Positions 37,060 to 45,436 of a stretch of DNA of 64,000 bases are shown one piece after another. The notes beneath the pieces were generated by a model. It made no database searches. It was not told where the DNA came from and saw only the letters and a program-made list of their open reading frames with translations. Position 1 is the stretch's first letter. The number at the start of each line of letters is the position of its first letter. The stretch is from Microbacterium schleiferi (GTDB taxonomy: Bacteria; Actinomycetota; Actinomycetes; Actinomycetales; Microbacteriaceae): contig NZ_CP064760.1 in NCBI RefSeq assembly GCF_015565955.1, positions 3,162,001-3,226,000 of the forward strand, read 5' to 3'. Both the position numbers and the translations under genes were made by a program.

Positions 37060-37193
37060 CTACGGTCGGAGCAGGACCTTCAGGCTGCTGGACGCGTCGC
37101 GGGACTGCTCGAAGGCGGCGGCGGCATCGTCGAAGGCGAACTCGTGGGTCGCCAGCGGCGACAGATCGATCCCCTGGGCGTCGGACGCCTGAC
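37060..37193 (-). pseudogene. alcohol dehydrogenase (MDR family) C-terminal remnant
   Basis: The last roughly 42 codons of a medium-chain dehydrogenase: SDAQGIDLSPLATHEFAFDD followed by AAAAFEQSRDASSSLKVLLRP, the usual ending. Nothing of the catalytic or Rossmann part is present; the upstream sequence belongs to a GntR remnant. A recombination scar. Confidence 0.65.
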
Positions 37194-37195
37194 GA

Positions 37196-37690
37196 TCGAC
37201 TCGAGGACGGCCTCGTACTCGCGATGAGCGATGGCGAACGACTGCGGGTGCCACAACTGATAGATGTGTAAGCAGCGTTCCGGGTAGGAGTCCACTACCC
37301 GCCCCAACGGGATGTCTGCACGCGCGACGCAGCAGCGGAGGAACGCGTGGTGCGCCACCAGCCAGGCGCCCATGTCACCGACTGCCAGCGCCGCATCCAT
37401 TAGCGTCCCGTACTCGCGCGAAGCGCCGATCTCGGAGCGCAGCATCCGTCCACCGTCCGGCGCGCGCCTAAGGACTCCAGCTGAAGCCGGACACCGTAGA
37501 GCTGGTCGACCTCTTCTACGTCCGGGTGATACACCGTCGCTCGGCGATGGTATCGGCCTCGTTTGAGCCTTTCTTCCCGCAGCAAGCGAAACGCCTCGTG
37601 CAAATGACCTCCCCGTCGATCCAGGTCTTTCAACTTTCCATCCTGCGTGAGGCGGCAGTGGCGGTGACACTCCACTGCTCGGAAGAGCAC
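37196..37690 (-). pseudogene. GntR family (FCD domain) regulator remnant
   Basis: Two overlapping frames carry pieces of one GntR/FCD protein: HEAFRLLREERLKRGRYHRR and HPDVEEVDQLYGVRLQLESL (end of the HTH and start of the ligand domain), then in another frame LMDAALAVGDMGAWLVAHHAFLRC and SFAIAHREYEAVLESIV (FCD core). The recognition helix region is incomplete and the two parts are out of frame near 37460. The sequence then runs into the alcohol dehydrogenase fragment. 37691-37796 upstream holds nothing recognisable. Confidence 0.55.
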
Positions 37691-37796
37691 TATTTCGCGC
37701 TATTGATCCGGACCCCGATGGTCGGAAGCTGTTCAGTGCCGCGTCATCGGCGCAATACGCTGGGAGACGGGGCTTCCTCTGCCCCGGGAGGACACC

Positions 37797-38351
37797 ATGC
37801 AACCAGATAACCTCACGGTCACGGCTCGGGTGGCGCGCACAGCCGTCCCCGGGCGGCTGGACGATCTCACCGAGTGGGCGCATGGTTTCACCGGCCGGGC
37901 CCAGTCGTTCCCCGGCTACCGGGAGTCGAAGGTCCGAGTCTCGGAACGGCACCGGCGCCAGGTTGTCGTCGAGATCACGTTCGCTTCCCCCCATGACCTC
38001 ATCCGGTGGGAGGACAGTAAGGAGCGGCAGGCGCACCTGCAACAGGCCGTGCCGCTCACGATCGGGCAGGCCCGTCCACTGACTCCGGACGCCCTCACCG
38101 GTGCAATCCCGACGGCCGGTCCCGCGCGCCCGCGGTGGTGGACGGCGATTTTAGTGTGGATCGCGCTGGTACCGCCTGCCATGTTCAACGCCTACTTCAT
38201 CGCTCCGCTCCTGACCGGCCTGCCGCCGTACCTCCAGATCCTATGTACGACGCCACTGACCGTCGCGTGCGTCATCTGGGTGATGTTGCCTCTATTGCAC
38301 GCGCTCGAGGAGAGCATCCGCCACTGGCTCGCGTGGCGGCGCGGGCGCTGA
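37797..38351 (+). CDS. antibiotic biosynthesis monooxygenase-like membrane protein
   Basis: A 184-residue protein: an ABM/dimeric ferredoxin-like domain at residues about 5-95 (VTARVARTAVPGRLDDLTEWAHG, FPGYRESKV, FASPHDLIRWEDSKERQAHLQQ), then two membrane helices (TAILVWIALVPPAMFNAYFI and LCTTPLTVACVIWVMLPLL). The family is widespread in actinobacteria without a firm function. GGGAGG lies 8 bases before the ATG. It survives among fragments at 37-40 kb. Confidence 0.75.
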   Translation: MQPDNLTVTARVARTAVPGRLDDLTEWAHGFTGRAQSFPGYRESKVRVSERHRRQVVVEITFASPHDLIRWEDSKERQAHLQQAVPLTIGQARPLTPDALTGAIPTAGPARPRWWTAILVWIALVPPAMFNAYFIAPLLTGLPPYLQILCTTPLTVACVIWVMLPLLHALEESIRHWLAWRRGR

Positions 38352-38394
38352 GCGTCTGCCCCATTAGGCGCTGTCGCGGCGGGCAAAGCCCTCT

Positions 38395-38775
38395 CCGCTC
38401 CCTCTTGTCAATCTTGCCTACCTTGGTGAGGGGCATGTCGTCGACGGCGATCAGCCGCTCGGGGTGCTTATGCTTAGCCACCCCGGCGGACTCCATGGCG
38501 GCGCGGATCCGTTCGAGCCCGAGCGGGCCGCCCTCCTTGAGACTCACGTAGACGCATACCCGCTCGCTGAACACGGGGTCGAGCATCGCGACGGCGGCCG
38601 CTAGATCGAAGCTGTCATAGCGGTAGACGAGGTCCTCCACCTCTTCGCACGAAATCTTCTCGCTGCCTCGGTTGATCATGTCGAGATGTAGCCATCCTCG
38701 GTGAAGGACCGCGCGTTCGTCTCAGGTGCGCGGTAGCATCCGCGCGGGGTGTAGCGGATCGGTTTCCTGCTCGAG
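38395..38775 (-). pseudogene. AMP-dependent aryl acid ligase (EntE-like) C-terminal fragment
   Basis: Sequence of 2,3-dihydroxybenzoate-AMP-ligase type: RYTPRGCYRAPETNARSFTEDGY near 38770-38690, then in a shifted frame DMINRGSEKISCEEVEDLVY and ending DDMPLTKVGKIDKR with the catalytic Lys of A10. The N-terminal two thirds and the natural stop are missing, and one frame shift lies near 38680. It might be a piece of an aromatic acid-CoA or siderophore ligase. Confidence 0.65.
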
Positions 38776-38838
38776 CATAGATCGACGGCTCATCAGATGC
38801 CTCCAGAGTTCTTTTCGTCGGTTATGTCGGTGTGGTGA

Positions 38839-39048
38839 TCAGCGGCGGCGCTGGCGCTTGCCGCCCCAGAACGCGCGGACTGCCATGGTGATCGCTTCGT
38901 CTTTGGTGAGGCGATCACCACGGGCCGCGGCTTCGTCGCGTGCCTGGTTGATGTACTCGAAGACGTCCGGAGGTAGTCGGAAGGTCGCGGGGTGTTTTTC
39001 GATGCGCTGGACATTGTACGGGCCGCGCTTCTTGCCGGTGCGGGGCGA
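38839..39048 (-). pseudogene. N-terminally truncated KRGPYNV-type ribbon-helix-helix protein
   Basis: The last roughly 66 codons match the C-terminal domain of the protein at 40865: KKRGPYNVQRIEKHPATFRL, then VFEYINQARDEAAARGDRLTKDEAITMAVRAFWG and a basic tail. The Ala/Pro-rich N-terminal arm is missing and the reading frame runs into the methylase fragment near 39050. It is either a remnant or, if an upstream start is used, a short DNA-binding protein. Confidence 0.6.
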
Positions 39049-39055
39049 CGTGTCA

Positions 39056-40135
39056 CACCCCAATCAGGGCGGCTTCGACGTCGTCATCGGCAACCCACCC
39101 TACGTCAACCGGCGCGAGCTCAGCTACCGCATCACCGGCTTCGAGACAGACAACGTCGACGACATCTACGCCTCCTGCTGCGAGCGCTCGGCGCAGATCA
39201 CGCGCCCGGATGGCCGGCTCAGCCTGATCGTTCCCATCCGCAGCCAGTTCGCCGATCGCGACGAGTCACTGCGGAAGTTCTACGAGCGGCGGTTCGATGC
39301 GATCTGGGTGAGCACCTTCCAGGAACGCCCGGCTGCCCTGTTCCAGGTGAAGGTGCGCAGCACGATCATCACCGCCGCCGGGTATGGCAGCGTCTCCGAG
39401 CTGCACACGACGCTCACCCACAGCTGGATCGAGGCGTTCCGTCCGCATCTGATGGCGACACTGCGGTATTCGCTTCGGCCCGCCGGCTCGCGGACCCCGA
39501 ACTGGATGCGCGCCAGCAGCGACGCGATGTTCGAGCTGATCGACACGCTGCTTGCGAAGGGCACGATCTCCTCGACGCCGCTTGTCCGTGTGAGCGACTA
39601 CTCCGTCGGTTTCAAGAAGACCGCCACGTACTTCCTGAGCACGTACACGGTGCCGCCGGTCACCTACGACAAGACCACGCACGCCACGGTGCCCCTCAAC
39701 GAGGGGAAGCTGTTCGTTCAGAACCGGAAGGACCAGCTCGCGGCCAGCGCGATCGCGGCGTCGCGGCTGGCGTTCCTGTGGTGGACGTTCACGGGCGACT
39801 GCTTCAACGTCACCAAGGGCACGATGTCGCAGATCCCATTCTCCCCGCACGCTTACGGGCAGGACACGTTCGATGCTCTGGTGGAGCTCGGCGAGAGGAT
39901 CGAGGAGGCGCTGCCGGCCGTGCGCTCCTGGGATCTCAACTCCGGGAAGTACGTGGGCGGGTACGCGATCCCCGAACTGCGTCATCTCACCGGTCAGGCC
40001 GACGAGATCATGCTGGAGGCGATCGGCCGCATCGATCTGCTGCCGGAGATCCAGTACGCCCACGCCCGGATGTACAAGAGCACCGGGATTTCCGCGACGA
40101 CACTGCGAAAGTTGCCGTTCGAGGTCGAGGTGTGA
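39056..40135 (+). pseudogene. N6-adenine DNA methyltransferase (Eco57I/type IIG-like), 5'-truncated
   Basis: The C-terminal part of a large restriction-modification methylase: QGGFDVVIGNPPYVNRREL gives catalytic motif IV (NPPY), followed by ITRPDGRLSLIVPIRSQFA (motif VI-VIII region) and a target-recognition domain ending with VRSWDLNSGKYVGGYAIPEL. The AdoMet motif I and anything upstream are absent; the join to unrelated sequence is near 39050. About 360 residues remain. Likely a relic of a type IIG or BREX-like system. Confidence 0.75.
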
Positions 40136-40403
40136 CGCGCGACATCCGCACGGGTCCTTTGCCCTCGAGCGACTGCGATCGTTCGTCCGGGTCAGGATCC
40201 TCTGAGTGATGGATATGACAGGTAGGCGCTACCGGATGAGTTGACCCATCTCCCAGTCGCCGAGAGGGATCGTCCGACAAGTTCTGTCAGCGGTCCAAGC
40301 GGGACGGTGGCGGTCAGGTTGATCATCGCCGCACAGCATAGAACGCGTTCTCGAACTCGATGGGCGGGACGACACACCGACAGCGGTGGGGTGCCTACCC
40401 TTC

Positions 40404-40829
40404 TCAGGCGGAGTCACGGAGCGAGGTGACAAGCTCCGCGGGGAGGGCAAAGACCTTCTCGAGCAACGGGAGAAGGTCCCGGACTGCCTCGAGGTGCTGC
40501 TCTTCGGTCAGATCGTCGATCGCCGGAGGCTCGTCGCCAGTCCAGCCGATCGCTTCCGCCACGATCGTCAGGGACCAGGAGTCCCACCTGAGCCGCCCCT
40601 CGGATCGCAGCTGCTCCCGGAACTGACCGAGCACGCCCACGGGCTGAAACGCATTGCGATCGCGCGCGAGCTCGTCGCGAACGTACAACATCGCCGTTTC
40701 GAAACCGAGCAGGAACGTGTGCACTCGCTCGAACGTGACGGGCTGCCCGATATACATTCCGGATCGCTTCACGAATGCCTCGGCGATCGAGTAGACCGGC
40801 AACTCGGCCGGCCCGTTAGTTTCACTCAT
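40404..40829 (-). CDS. hypothetical protein of the plasmid-like module
   Basis: A 141-residue acidic protein, mostly helical (SIAEAFVKRSGMYIGQPVTFERVHTFLLGFETAM, EEQHLEAVRDLLPLLEKVF). The 5' end starts 35 bp after the RHH gene stop on the same strand, so it may be the last gene of the PolB-like operon. No family recognised. 40136-40403 downstream shows no gene. Confidence 0.6.
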   Translation of the reverse strand: MSETNGPAELPVYSIAEAFVKRSGMYIGQPVTFERVHTFLLGFETAMLYVRDELARDRNAFQPVGVLGQFREQLRSEGRLRWDSWSLTIVAEAIGWTGDEPPAIDDLTEEQHLEAVRDLLPLLEKVFALPAELVTSLRDSA

Positions 40830-40864
40830 CTCGACTTCCCTGCCAGCAGCTCAGGAGACGGTCA

Positions 40865-41259
40865 TTACCCGCGGCGCCGTTTGCGGCCCCAGTAGGCGCG
40901 AAGCGCAACGGTGACGATCTCGTCCTTGGTGAGGCGGTCGCCGCGGCTGGCTGCATCCTGCTTGGCCCAGTCCATCAGTTCAAGCGCGTCGTCGGGGAGA
41001 CGGATCGAGACGGGCTTCTTCTGGACGTAGACGACGTTGTAGGGCCCCCGCTTCTTCTTCGCCGGCGGTGGCGTCTCCGCCTCGGCCGACTCAGGAGGCG
41101 TCGCGCTCGCCGCTGCCGGCTTCTGGCTTGCGCGAGGTGCGCGTGCGGGTGCTTCGGACGTCGCTGCCTGGTCGACGTCGCTGGTGACTTCCTCAGCGGG
41201 GGCGCGGCCTTGCGTGCGCGGGGCTTCGCTGCAGCTGTGGGCTTCTTCGGGGCGGCCAT
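40865..41259 (-). pseudogene. KRGPYNV-type ribbon-helix-helix DNA-binding protein, frameshifted
   Basis: The C-terminal domain (KKKRGPYNVVYVQKKPVSIRL, LELMDWAKQDAASRGDRLTKDEIVTVALRAYWG) looks like a CopG/ribbon-helix-helix fold. The N-terminal MAAPKKPTAAAKPRARKAAP lies in another frame; one extra base in the G/C run at 41198-41202 fuses the two through a long Ala/Pro linker to about 131 residues. The start at 41259 follows the HTH gene stop (41262) by 2 bases. Plasmid partition or copy control is a plausible role. Confidence 0.6.
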
Positions 41260-41261
41260 GG

Positions 41262-42086
41262 TCACTGACCACCTCCTCGGTTTCCACGGCGGCGAGCGCG
41301 GCGCTCCTCGATGCGCCGCTTCTCTTCCATGCTGATGAGCTCCGCCGGCGACAGCGAGCGGGGGCGGCGAGTGCGGCCGCGCTCGGCCTGCCTCTGGTAC
41401 TCGGTCGTCTTGGCCGTGCTGACGACGTTGAGGGTGACGCCGGTGATGGTGTCGCGGCTGGTGTCGAGGTTCACGTATCGGTTCTTCGACTCTTCGCGGA
41501 ACCAGCCGAGGGCGTCGCCGCCGTTCTCGTGGATGCGCTTGAGCATCGTCGAGGCGTTGTACGAGTTGACCTCCATCACGCGGCCGTTGGAGAAGGTCAG
41601 GTGGGCGGTGATCTGCTTCTGCTTGTCGTGGGACTGGCCCTTGGCGGCGTTGCGGACCTGCTTGATCAGTTCGGCGTTCGCCTGCTCGCGGCCCTTCGCG
41701 GTGCGGCCCTTGGGGATGCGCATCTCGATGTACCGGTCGCCCCCGGTGGCGTATGCCACGTCGACGCGCAGCCGACCACCCTGGCGACCCTCAACGTAGG
41801 TGCCGCTGAGGTCTTCGGGGATGACGGGCTTGGCGCCGGCCTTGCCTCGCACGGGGGCGATCGAGCCGTCCTTGCGCCGGCGCCGCGGCGGGACGTGGGT
41901 GAGGCGTCCGGTGTCAGCGAGCTCCTGGAGCGCCTGGCGGTAGAGGGCGCCGCTGGTTTCGCCGTTGAGGATCTTGCGGACCATTCGAGGCGAGCGGTGC
42001 AGCTCCTCGGCGATCTCGGCCGTGCTGATGCCCTTGCGCCGCAGATCGCGGATGAGGTCTTGGGCGGTGCGCTGCTGGTCAGCCAT
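41262..42086 (-). CDS. HTH-containing basic protein coupled to the PolB-like gene
   Basis: A 274-residue protein with an N-terminal resolvase-like helix-turn-helix (QDLIRDLRRKGISTAEIAEELHRSPRMVRKILNGE), a central beta-rich domain (GTYVEGRQGGRLRVDVAYATGGDRYIEMRIPKG) and a strongly basic tail rich in Arg. It starts inside the stop of the PolB-like gene, so the two are translationally coupled. A replication partner such as a terminal or initiator protein is a testable idea; no such homology is visible to me. Confidence 0.65.
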   Translation of the reverse strand: MADQQRTAQDLIRDLRRKGISTAEIAEELHRSPRMVRKILNGETSGALYRQALQELADTGRLTHVPPRRRRKDGSIAPVRGKAGAKPVIPEDLSGTYVEGRQGGRLRVDVAYATGGDRYIEMRIPKGRTAKGREQANAELIKQVRNAAKGQSHDKQKQITAHLTFSNGRVMEVNSYNASTMLKRIHENGGDALGWFREESKNRYVNLDTSRDTITGVTLNVVSTAKTTEYQRQAERGRTRRPRSLSPAELISMEEKRRIEERRARRRGNRGGGQ

Positions 42087-43714
42087 CAGCCCTTCTCCTC
42101 TGCCTGCTCGAGCGCCTTGGCGATGCCGGCCCGCTCGGCACGTGCTTTCAGCGCGTCACGCTGCCGCAGCGTCTCCGGCGTGATGAAGGATCCGTTGAGG
42201 TAGCCCTGCAGGCGCAGGCGCCCGGTCTTGCCGTCGTCGCCGCCGCCGATGAACCGGTCCGGCAGGGACCACGCCGGCAGCTTGGTCGTGTAGATCGCAT
42301 CACCCTGGATGCCGATGAGCGTCGAGGGGTCGACCGTGAGAGCACCGGAGGTGTAGCCGCCGAGGGAGCTGGGGCCGTGGAGGACGCGAGCGCGTGCGCG
42401 ACCCCAGACCTGGGCGGCGAGCTCCGGGTGGTAGAAGCTTCGGGTGCGGTCGTTCGGGCGCGACGGGATGCGATAGATCCAGAGGTTGCCCTGTCGCAGC
42501 ATCTTGGCCCTGTACTCGGGCGGGACGTCATCGGGCGACGCGGCGACGCGGGTCTCGTCGCGGCCCGCGGCGGCGAATGCACCGATCGAGTGCAGCATGA
42601 TGTTCCGCAGCGCGGCGAGCACAGCGCGGCGCAGGTCCGGGTGCATCTCGTCCTGCAGCTGGACTCGCTCGCGGGCGCGCGTCATGCGCTCGGTGAAGGT
42701 GTCTAGAGGCTTGGCCTTGCGGAACACCACGGCCTCGTGAGGGCGGATCTCCCACCCGTGCTTGAGGGCGACGTGGATCTCGCTGCCGTCGGCCCAGGTG
42801 TCGTGCACCGCTCCGGGCCGGTTCGGATAGAACCAGCCTTCGCGAACGTCCAGGTGCTTCACACCGAGCAGGCCAACGTGGTTCCAGCCCTGAGGGACGC
42901 GGAACCGCACGTGGAAGCGGGCGCGCGCGTAGGGGTCTTGCTCGAGCAGCTCGTACGCGGCGGCCTGGTTCAGCCGGATCGCGGGGCCGATACCGAGCTC
43001 GCGCCCGACGCCGGCGAACATGAACCGGCCGTCGACGTAGGCGAACTCGCTGATCTTCTTCGTCTTGGCCGGGTCGATCAGCGGGACGCAGTCCTCGTGC
43101 TTGGCGAACGACTCCCCCGCGACCAGGTGGTCGTAGTGGTGCAGGCCCGAGGTGAAGTGGATCTCCTGGGCGATGTCGTCTTCGACCGGCACGGGGTTGA
43201 TGTTCTTCGGCAGCGACAGCGCCCACAGGTTCGTTCCGGTGGCGGCAGGGCTGTTGAACAGGCGCGCGTTCTCGTCGGCGTGGCGAATGATCGACGCGGT
43301 GACGTTCCAGGCCAGACGAGCCTGGGCAGGGGTCAGCGGCCCGTCGCCGAACCACTCCTCCGCGGTGCGGACTTCGATCTTGAAGCCGGTGACCGCGTGC
43401 TCGAACCGACCGGTGGGCGGGCCGTTGTTGACCCAGTGGGCTCCGGGCTTCCAGTTCGGGGTCTGGACGTACAGCCAGTGCCGCACGCCAGGCGCAGGCT
43501 CGGGGCGCTTCCCGGTCAGCATGATGCGGTTAGCGCCGTACGAGGCAGCCGTGTCGAGCAGGTCCGTCAGGTTGGGGTTCTTGCGGCGCTCGCCGATGAC
43601 GGGGCGAACGGGCGTGCCGGCGTCGGTGACGCCTTGCCCGGTGGTCTGGTCGACCCAGATCGTGGGCACGTCCTTCGGCGTCCACGGCTTGGGTCGGTAG
43701 TTCAGCTCGTCCAT
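42086..43714 (-). CDS. putative divergent family-B DNA polymerase-like protein
   Basis: A 542-residue protein I do not match to a named family. The second half follows the order of a family-B polymerase palm and fingers: a motif A-like FAYVDGRFMFAGVG; a TWADGSEIHVALKHGWEI and VVFRKAKPLDTFTERM stretch; a motif B-like helix ending RNIMLHSIGAFA (usual form K-x3-N-S-x-Y-G, so several positions differ); VWGRARARVL; and a motif C-like IGIQGDAIYTT where D-x-D-S is GDAI. One Asp is kept in each of motifs A and C. An N-terminal domain (about 1-200) could be a decayed exonuclease domain. It heads the operon with the HTH and RHH genes behind a GGTTATATT promoter. Confidence 0.5.
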   Translation of the reverse strand: MDELNYRPKPWTPKDVPTIWVDQTTGQGVTDAGTPVRPVIGERRKNPNLTDLLDTAASYGANRIMLTGKRPEPAPGVRHWLYVQTPNWKPGAHWVNNGPPTGRFEHAVTGFKIEVRTAEEWFGDGPLTPAQARLAWNVTASIIRHADENARLFNSPAATGTNLWALSLPKNINPVPVEDDIAQEIHFTSGLHHYDHLVAGESFAKHEDCVPLIDPAKTKKISEFAYVDGRFMFAGVGRELGIGPAIRLNQAAAYELLEQDPYARARFHVRFRVPQGWNHVGLLGVKHLDVREGWFYPNRPGAVHDTWADGSEIHVALKHGWEIRPHEAVVFRKAKPLDTFTERMTRARERVQLQDEMHPDLRRAVLAALRNIMLHSIGAFAAAGRDETRVAASPDDVPPEYRAKMLRQGNLWIYRIPSRPNDRTRSFYHPELAAQVWGRARARVLHGPSSLGGYTSGALTVDPSTLIGIQGDAIYTTKLPAWSLPDRFIGGGDDGKTGRLRLQGYLNGSFITPETLRQRDALKARAERAGIAKALEQAEEKG

Positions 43715-43733
43715 CTCACCCCCTCATTCGTCA

Positions 43734-43772
43734 GGTTATATTAGTCAAGAGTACTTGAAAATTGCAATCAGA
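43734..43772 (-). promoter_or_regulatory. promoter of the PolB-like operon with GGTTATATT motif
   Basis: On the minus strand TTGCAA (about 43770-43765) and TAATAT (about 43746-43741) are 18 bases apart, a good -35/-10 pair, ending 27 bases before the ATG at 43714. AATATAACC (43742-43734), the complement of GGTTATATT, overlaps the -10. The same word occurs in two other promoters of this module. Confidence 0.55.
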
Positions 43773-43814
43773 TTTCGCAGTCGACGGGCGCTCCATGAAG
43801 GTCTGGCGGGGTCG

Positions 43815-44051
43815 CTAGGACGCGAGGCGGCCGCCGTAAGAGCGCCCGCGTCCGTGGTAGGACTTCTGCGCCTTCCGCAGCCCTTCCTCGGTCATCCCCA
43901 GCAGGAGGGCGATCTCTCGCTGGGTCAGCTCGGCCGCGCGCGCCTCGTCGACGACTTTGCCGCGGCGTTCGCGCAGCTCGTCCGCTTGCGCGAGCTGCTG
44001 GCCGATGCGACGGAGCTCCTCACGGATGGCGTCCGCGTCCTTGTTAGCCAT
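43815..44051 (-). CDS. small helix-turn-helix protein
   Basis: A 78-residue protein: a coiled, charged first half (ANKDADAIREELRRIGQQLAQADELRERRGKVV) and an HTH second half (LTQREIALLLGMTEEGLRKAQKSYHG). It resembles the short regulators of actinobacterial plasmids and phages. It is divergent from the gene at 44145, and the shared gap carries GGTTATATTC. It is a candidate for the protein that binds that motif. Confidence 0.65.
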   Translation of the reverse strand: MANKDADAIREELRRIGQQLAQADELRERRGKVVDEARAAELTQREIALLLGMTEEGLRKAQKSYHGRGRSYGGRLAS

Positions 44052-44113
44052 GCGCCCCAGCATCCCCAACCAAGTTGGGTCTGGTTGCCGCGGCGCGCCG
44101 TAACCGCGAAAGT

Positions 44114-44123
44114 GGTTATATTC
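44114..44123. promoter_or_regulatory. GGTTATATTC motif in a divergent promoter
   Basis: GGTTATATTC, identical to one arm of the palindrome at 47356, lies 22 bases before the ATG at 44145 and in the gap shared with the divergent HTH gene. It is AT-rich within an otherwise GC-rich gap and could include the -10 box. Confidence 0.5.
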
Positions 44124-44144
44124 ATCCAGCTGAGAGGAGCGCTG

Positions 44145-44678
44145 ATGACCGGACGGCACCTCACCACGGCGGACGTCGCCGAGAAGCTCGGCGTGTCCGT
44201 CGTCGCGGTCTACAAGATGCGCTCCATCAGCAACAAGCTGCGCAGAGCCGGCCAGGAGGGTCCTCTGCTCCCCGAGCCGGTTGCCATAGAAGGCAACTCC
44301 CCGCTCTACGACGAGGCCGCGATCGACGCATTCGCGCAGGAGCGCGCGCGCAGGGCGCCCTCGCAGCGCGGCCGCCGGCCGCGACTGATGCCGGGACTGG
44401 CGCGCGATGCGGCTTTCGCGGAGCGGTTGCGGGCGGCGATCGCGGACGGGGCGGGGGCGCCCGAGGTTCCCACGCAGGCGGCTCTGATCGACCTGCTCGG
44501 CTTGAACGTCGTCACGTTCGGTGAGCGGATGCGAGGGCGCACCCGCTGGACCGACGCCGAGCTCGAGGTGATCAGGCGCACCCTCGGTGTCGACACGACG
44601 GATGCGAACGAGGTCGTAGACCGCGCTCGCGCGGCCAAGCGTCAGGCGCGCGCGGCGAGATCCCACGCGGGTTCGTAG
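44145..44678 (+). CDS. DNA-binding protein with N-terminal helix-turn-helix
   Basis: A 177-residue protein. The N-terminus (HLTTADVAEKLGVSVVAVYKMRSISNK) is a MerR/excisionase-like HTH, followed by DEAAIDAFAQERARRAP; the C-terminal half (AALIDLLGLNVVTFGERMRGRTRW and AELEVIRRTLGV) may hold a second DNA-binding helix pair. The tail is basic. GAGAGGAG precedes the ATG at 44145. It is convergent with the HNH gene (5-bp gap). Confidence 0.7.
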   Translation: MTGRHLTTADVAEKLGVSVVAVYKMRSISNKLRRAGQEGPLLPEPVAIEGNSPLYDEAAIDAFAQERARRAPSQRGRRPRLMPGLARDAAFAERLRAAIADGAGAPEVPTQAALIDLLGLNVVTFGERMRGRTRWTDAELEVIRRTLGVDTTDANEVVDRARAAKRQARAARSHAGS

Positions 44679-44683
44679 CGGCT

Positions 44684-45436
44684 TCACGACATGCTCCCGC
44701 TCTCGTCGCTGGCTTGCTGGGCAGCGCAGGTTGAGAGCGTGTCCACGAGCGCACCGCGGTCGGCTTCGTCGACCGCGAGGTGCCAGGTGTCGACGATCTC
44801 CGTGTAGCGGGCGACGTAGGTGCACACGTAGTCGGCGTTCGATGGCAGCCACAGGGCTGGCCCGTGGTCGTTCTTGGCCGCATTCGTGTTGCCATCGACG
44901 GCGACGATGTTGTCGAACGAGTTGGCGAACTGAATGCGCTGCTGCTCGGTCCACGCCCACGCGCCCCCGGCGTGCGCCGCCGAAAGGCTGACGATGTGGT
45001 CGATCTGGACGCCGGAGCTTCCCGGGGCTCCAGGGGCGGCGATCCGGTCGTGCTCGAACTCAATGCGTGTGCCCGTGTACGGATCGGGGTCGAGCACGCC
45101 GGAGAGCACCGTGCAACCGTCACGGACGACGTCCTGCAGCTGGACGGCGAGGAGATCGTCTCGCTGATCGCAGCCGTTTCCCTCGATGTCGATCCAGCGC
45201 TCGCCGAACGTGGCGCGGCGATACTCGGGAATCTCCTCGGTGGGATCGATCAGCGGCAGCTCCTGCGCGACTGCGGCGAGCGCGGTGTAGTCGTAGGTCG
45301 GGTCCGGGGCGGGTGCCTGCGGGCGCGTCCATGTGTCGATCCAGGAGGTGATGCCCAGCTGGTGGGCGCCGAAGCCGAGCGCGAGAGCTGCGACCGCGGC
45401 GAGGGCTGTGCTGGCGCGGCGGGTGCGTCGGTTCAT
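44684..45436 (-). CDS. secreted HNH endonuclease family protein (DUF1524-like)
   Basis: A 250-residue protein with an N-terminal signal or anchor (ALAAVAALALGFGAHQLGI) and a C-terminal GmrSD/DUF1524-type nuclease domain: GVQIDHIVSLSAAHAGGAWAW supplies the DH of the HNH motif, and the NSFDNIVAVDGNTNAAKNDHGPALW segment the remaining N and K-x-D-x-G part. Four Cys suggest disulfides outside the cell. It is the last gene of a five-gene overlapping operon and overlaps its predecessor by 4 bases. Confidence 0.85.
   Translation of the reverse strand: MNRRTRRASTALAAVAALALGFGAHQLGITSWIDTWTRPQAPAPDPTYDYTALAAVAQELPLIDPTEEIPEYRRATFGERWIDIEGNGCDQRDDLLAVQLQDVVRDGCTVLSGVLDPDPYTGTRIEFEHDRIAAPGAPGSSGVQIDHIVSLSAAHAGGAWAWTEQQRIQFANSFDNIVAVDGNTNAAKNDHGPALWLPSNADYVCTYVARYTEIVDTWHLAVDEADRGALVDTLSTCAAQQASDESGSMS

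Noticed and set aside
37441-37796. Small plus-strand gene with ATG at 37526
   Set aside because: No homology-like features, no ribosome site, and it is antisense to the GntR remnant.
43815-44960. 381-codon minus-strand frame from 44960
   Set aside because: Only its last 78 codons (from ATG 44051) look like a protein; the rest is antisense to the HTH gene at 44145 and enters the HNH gene region.
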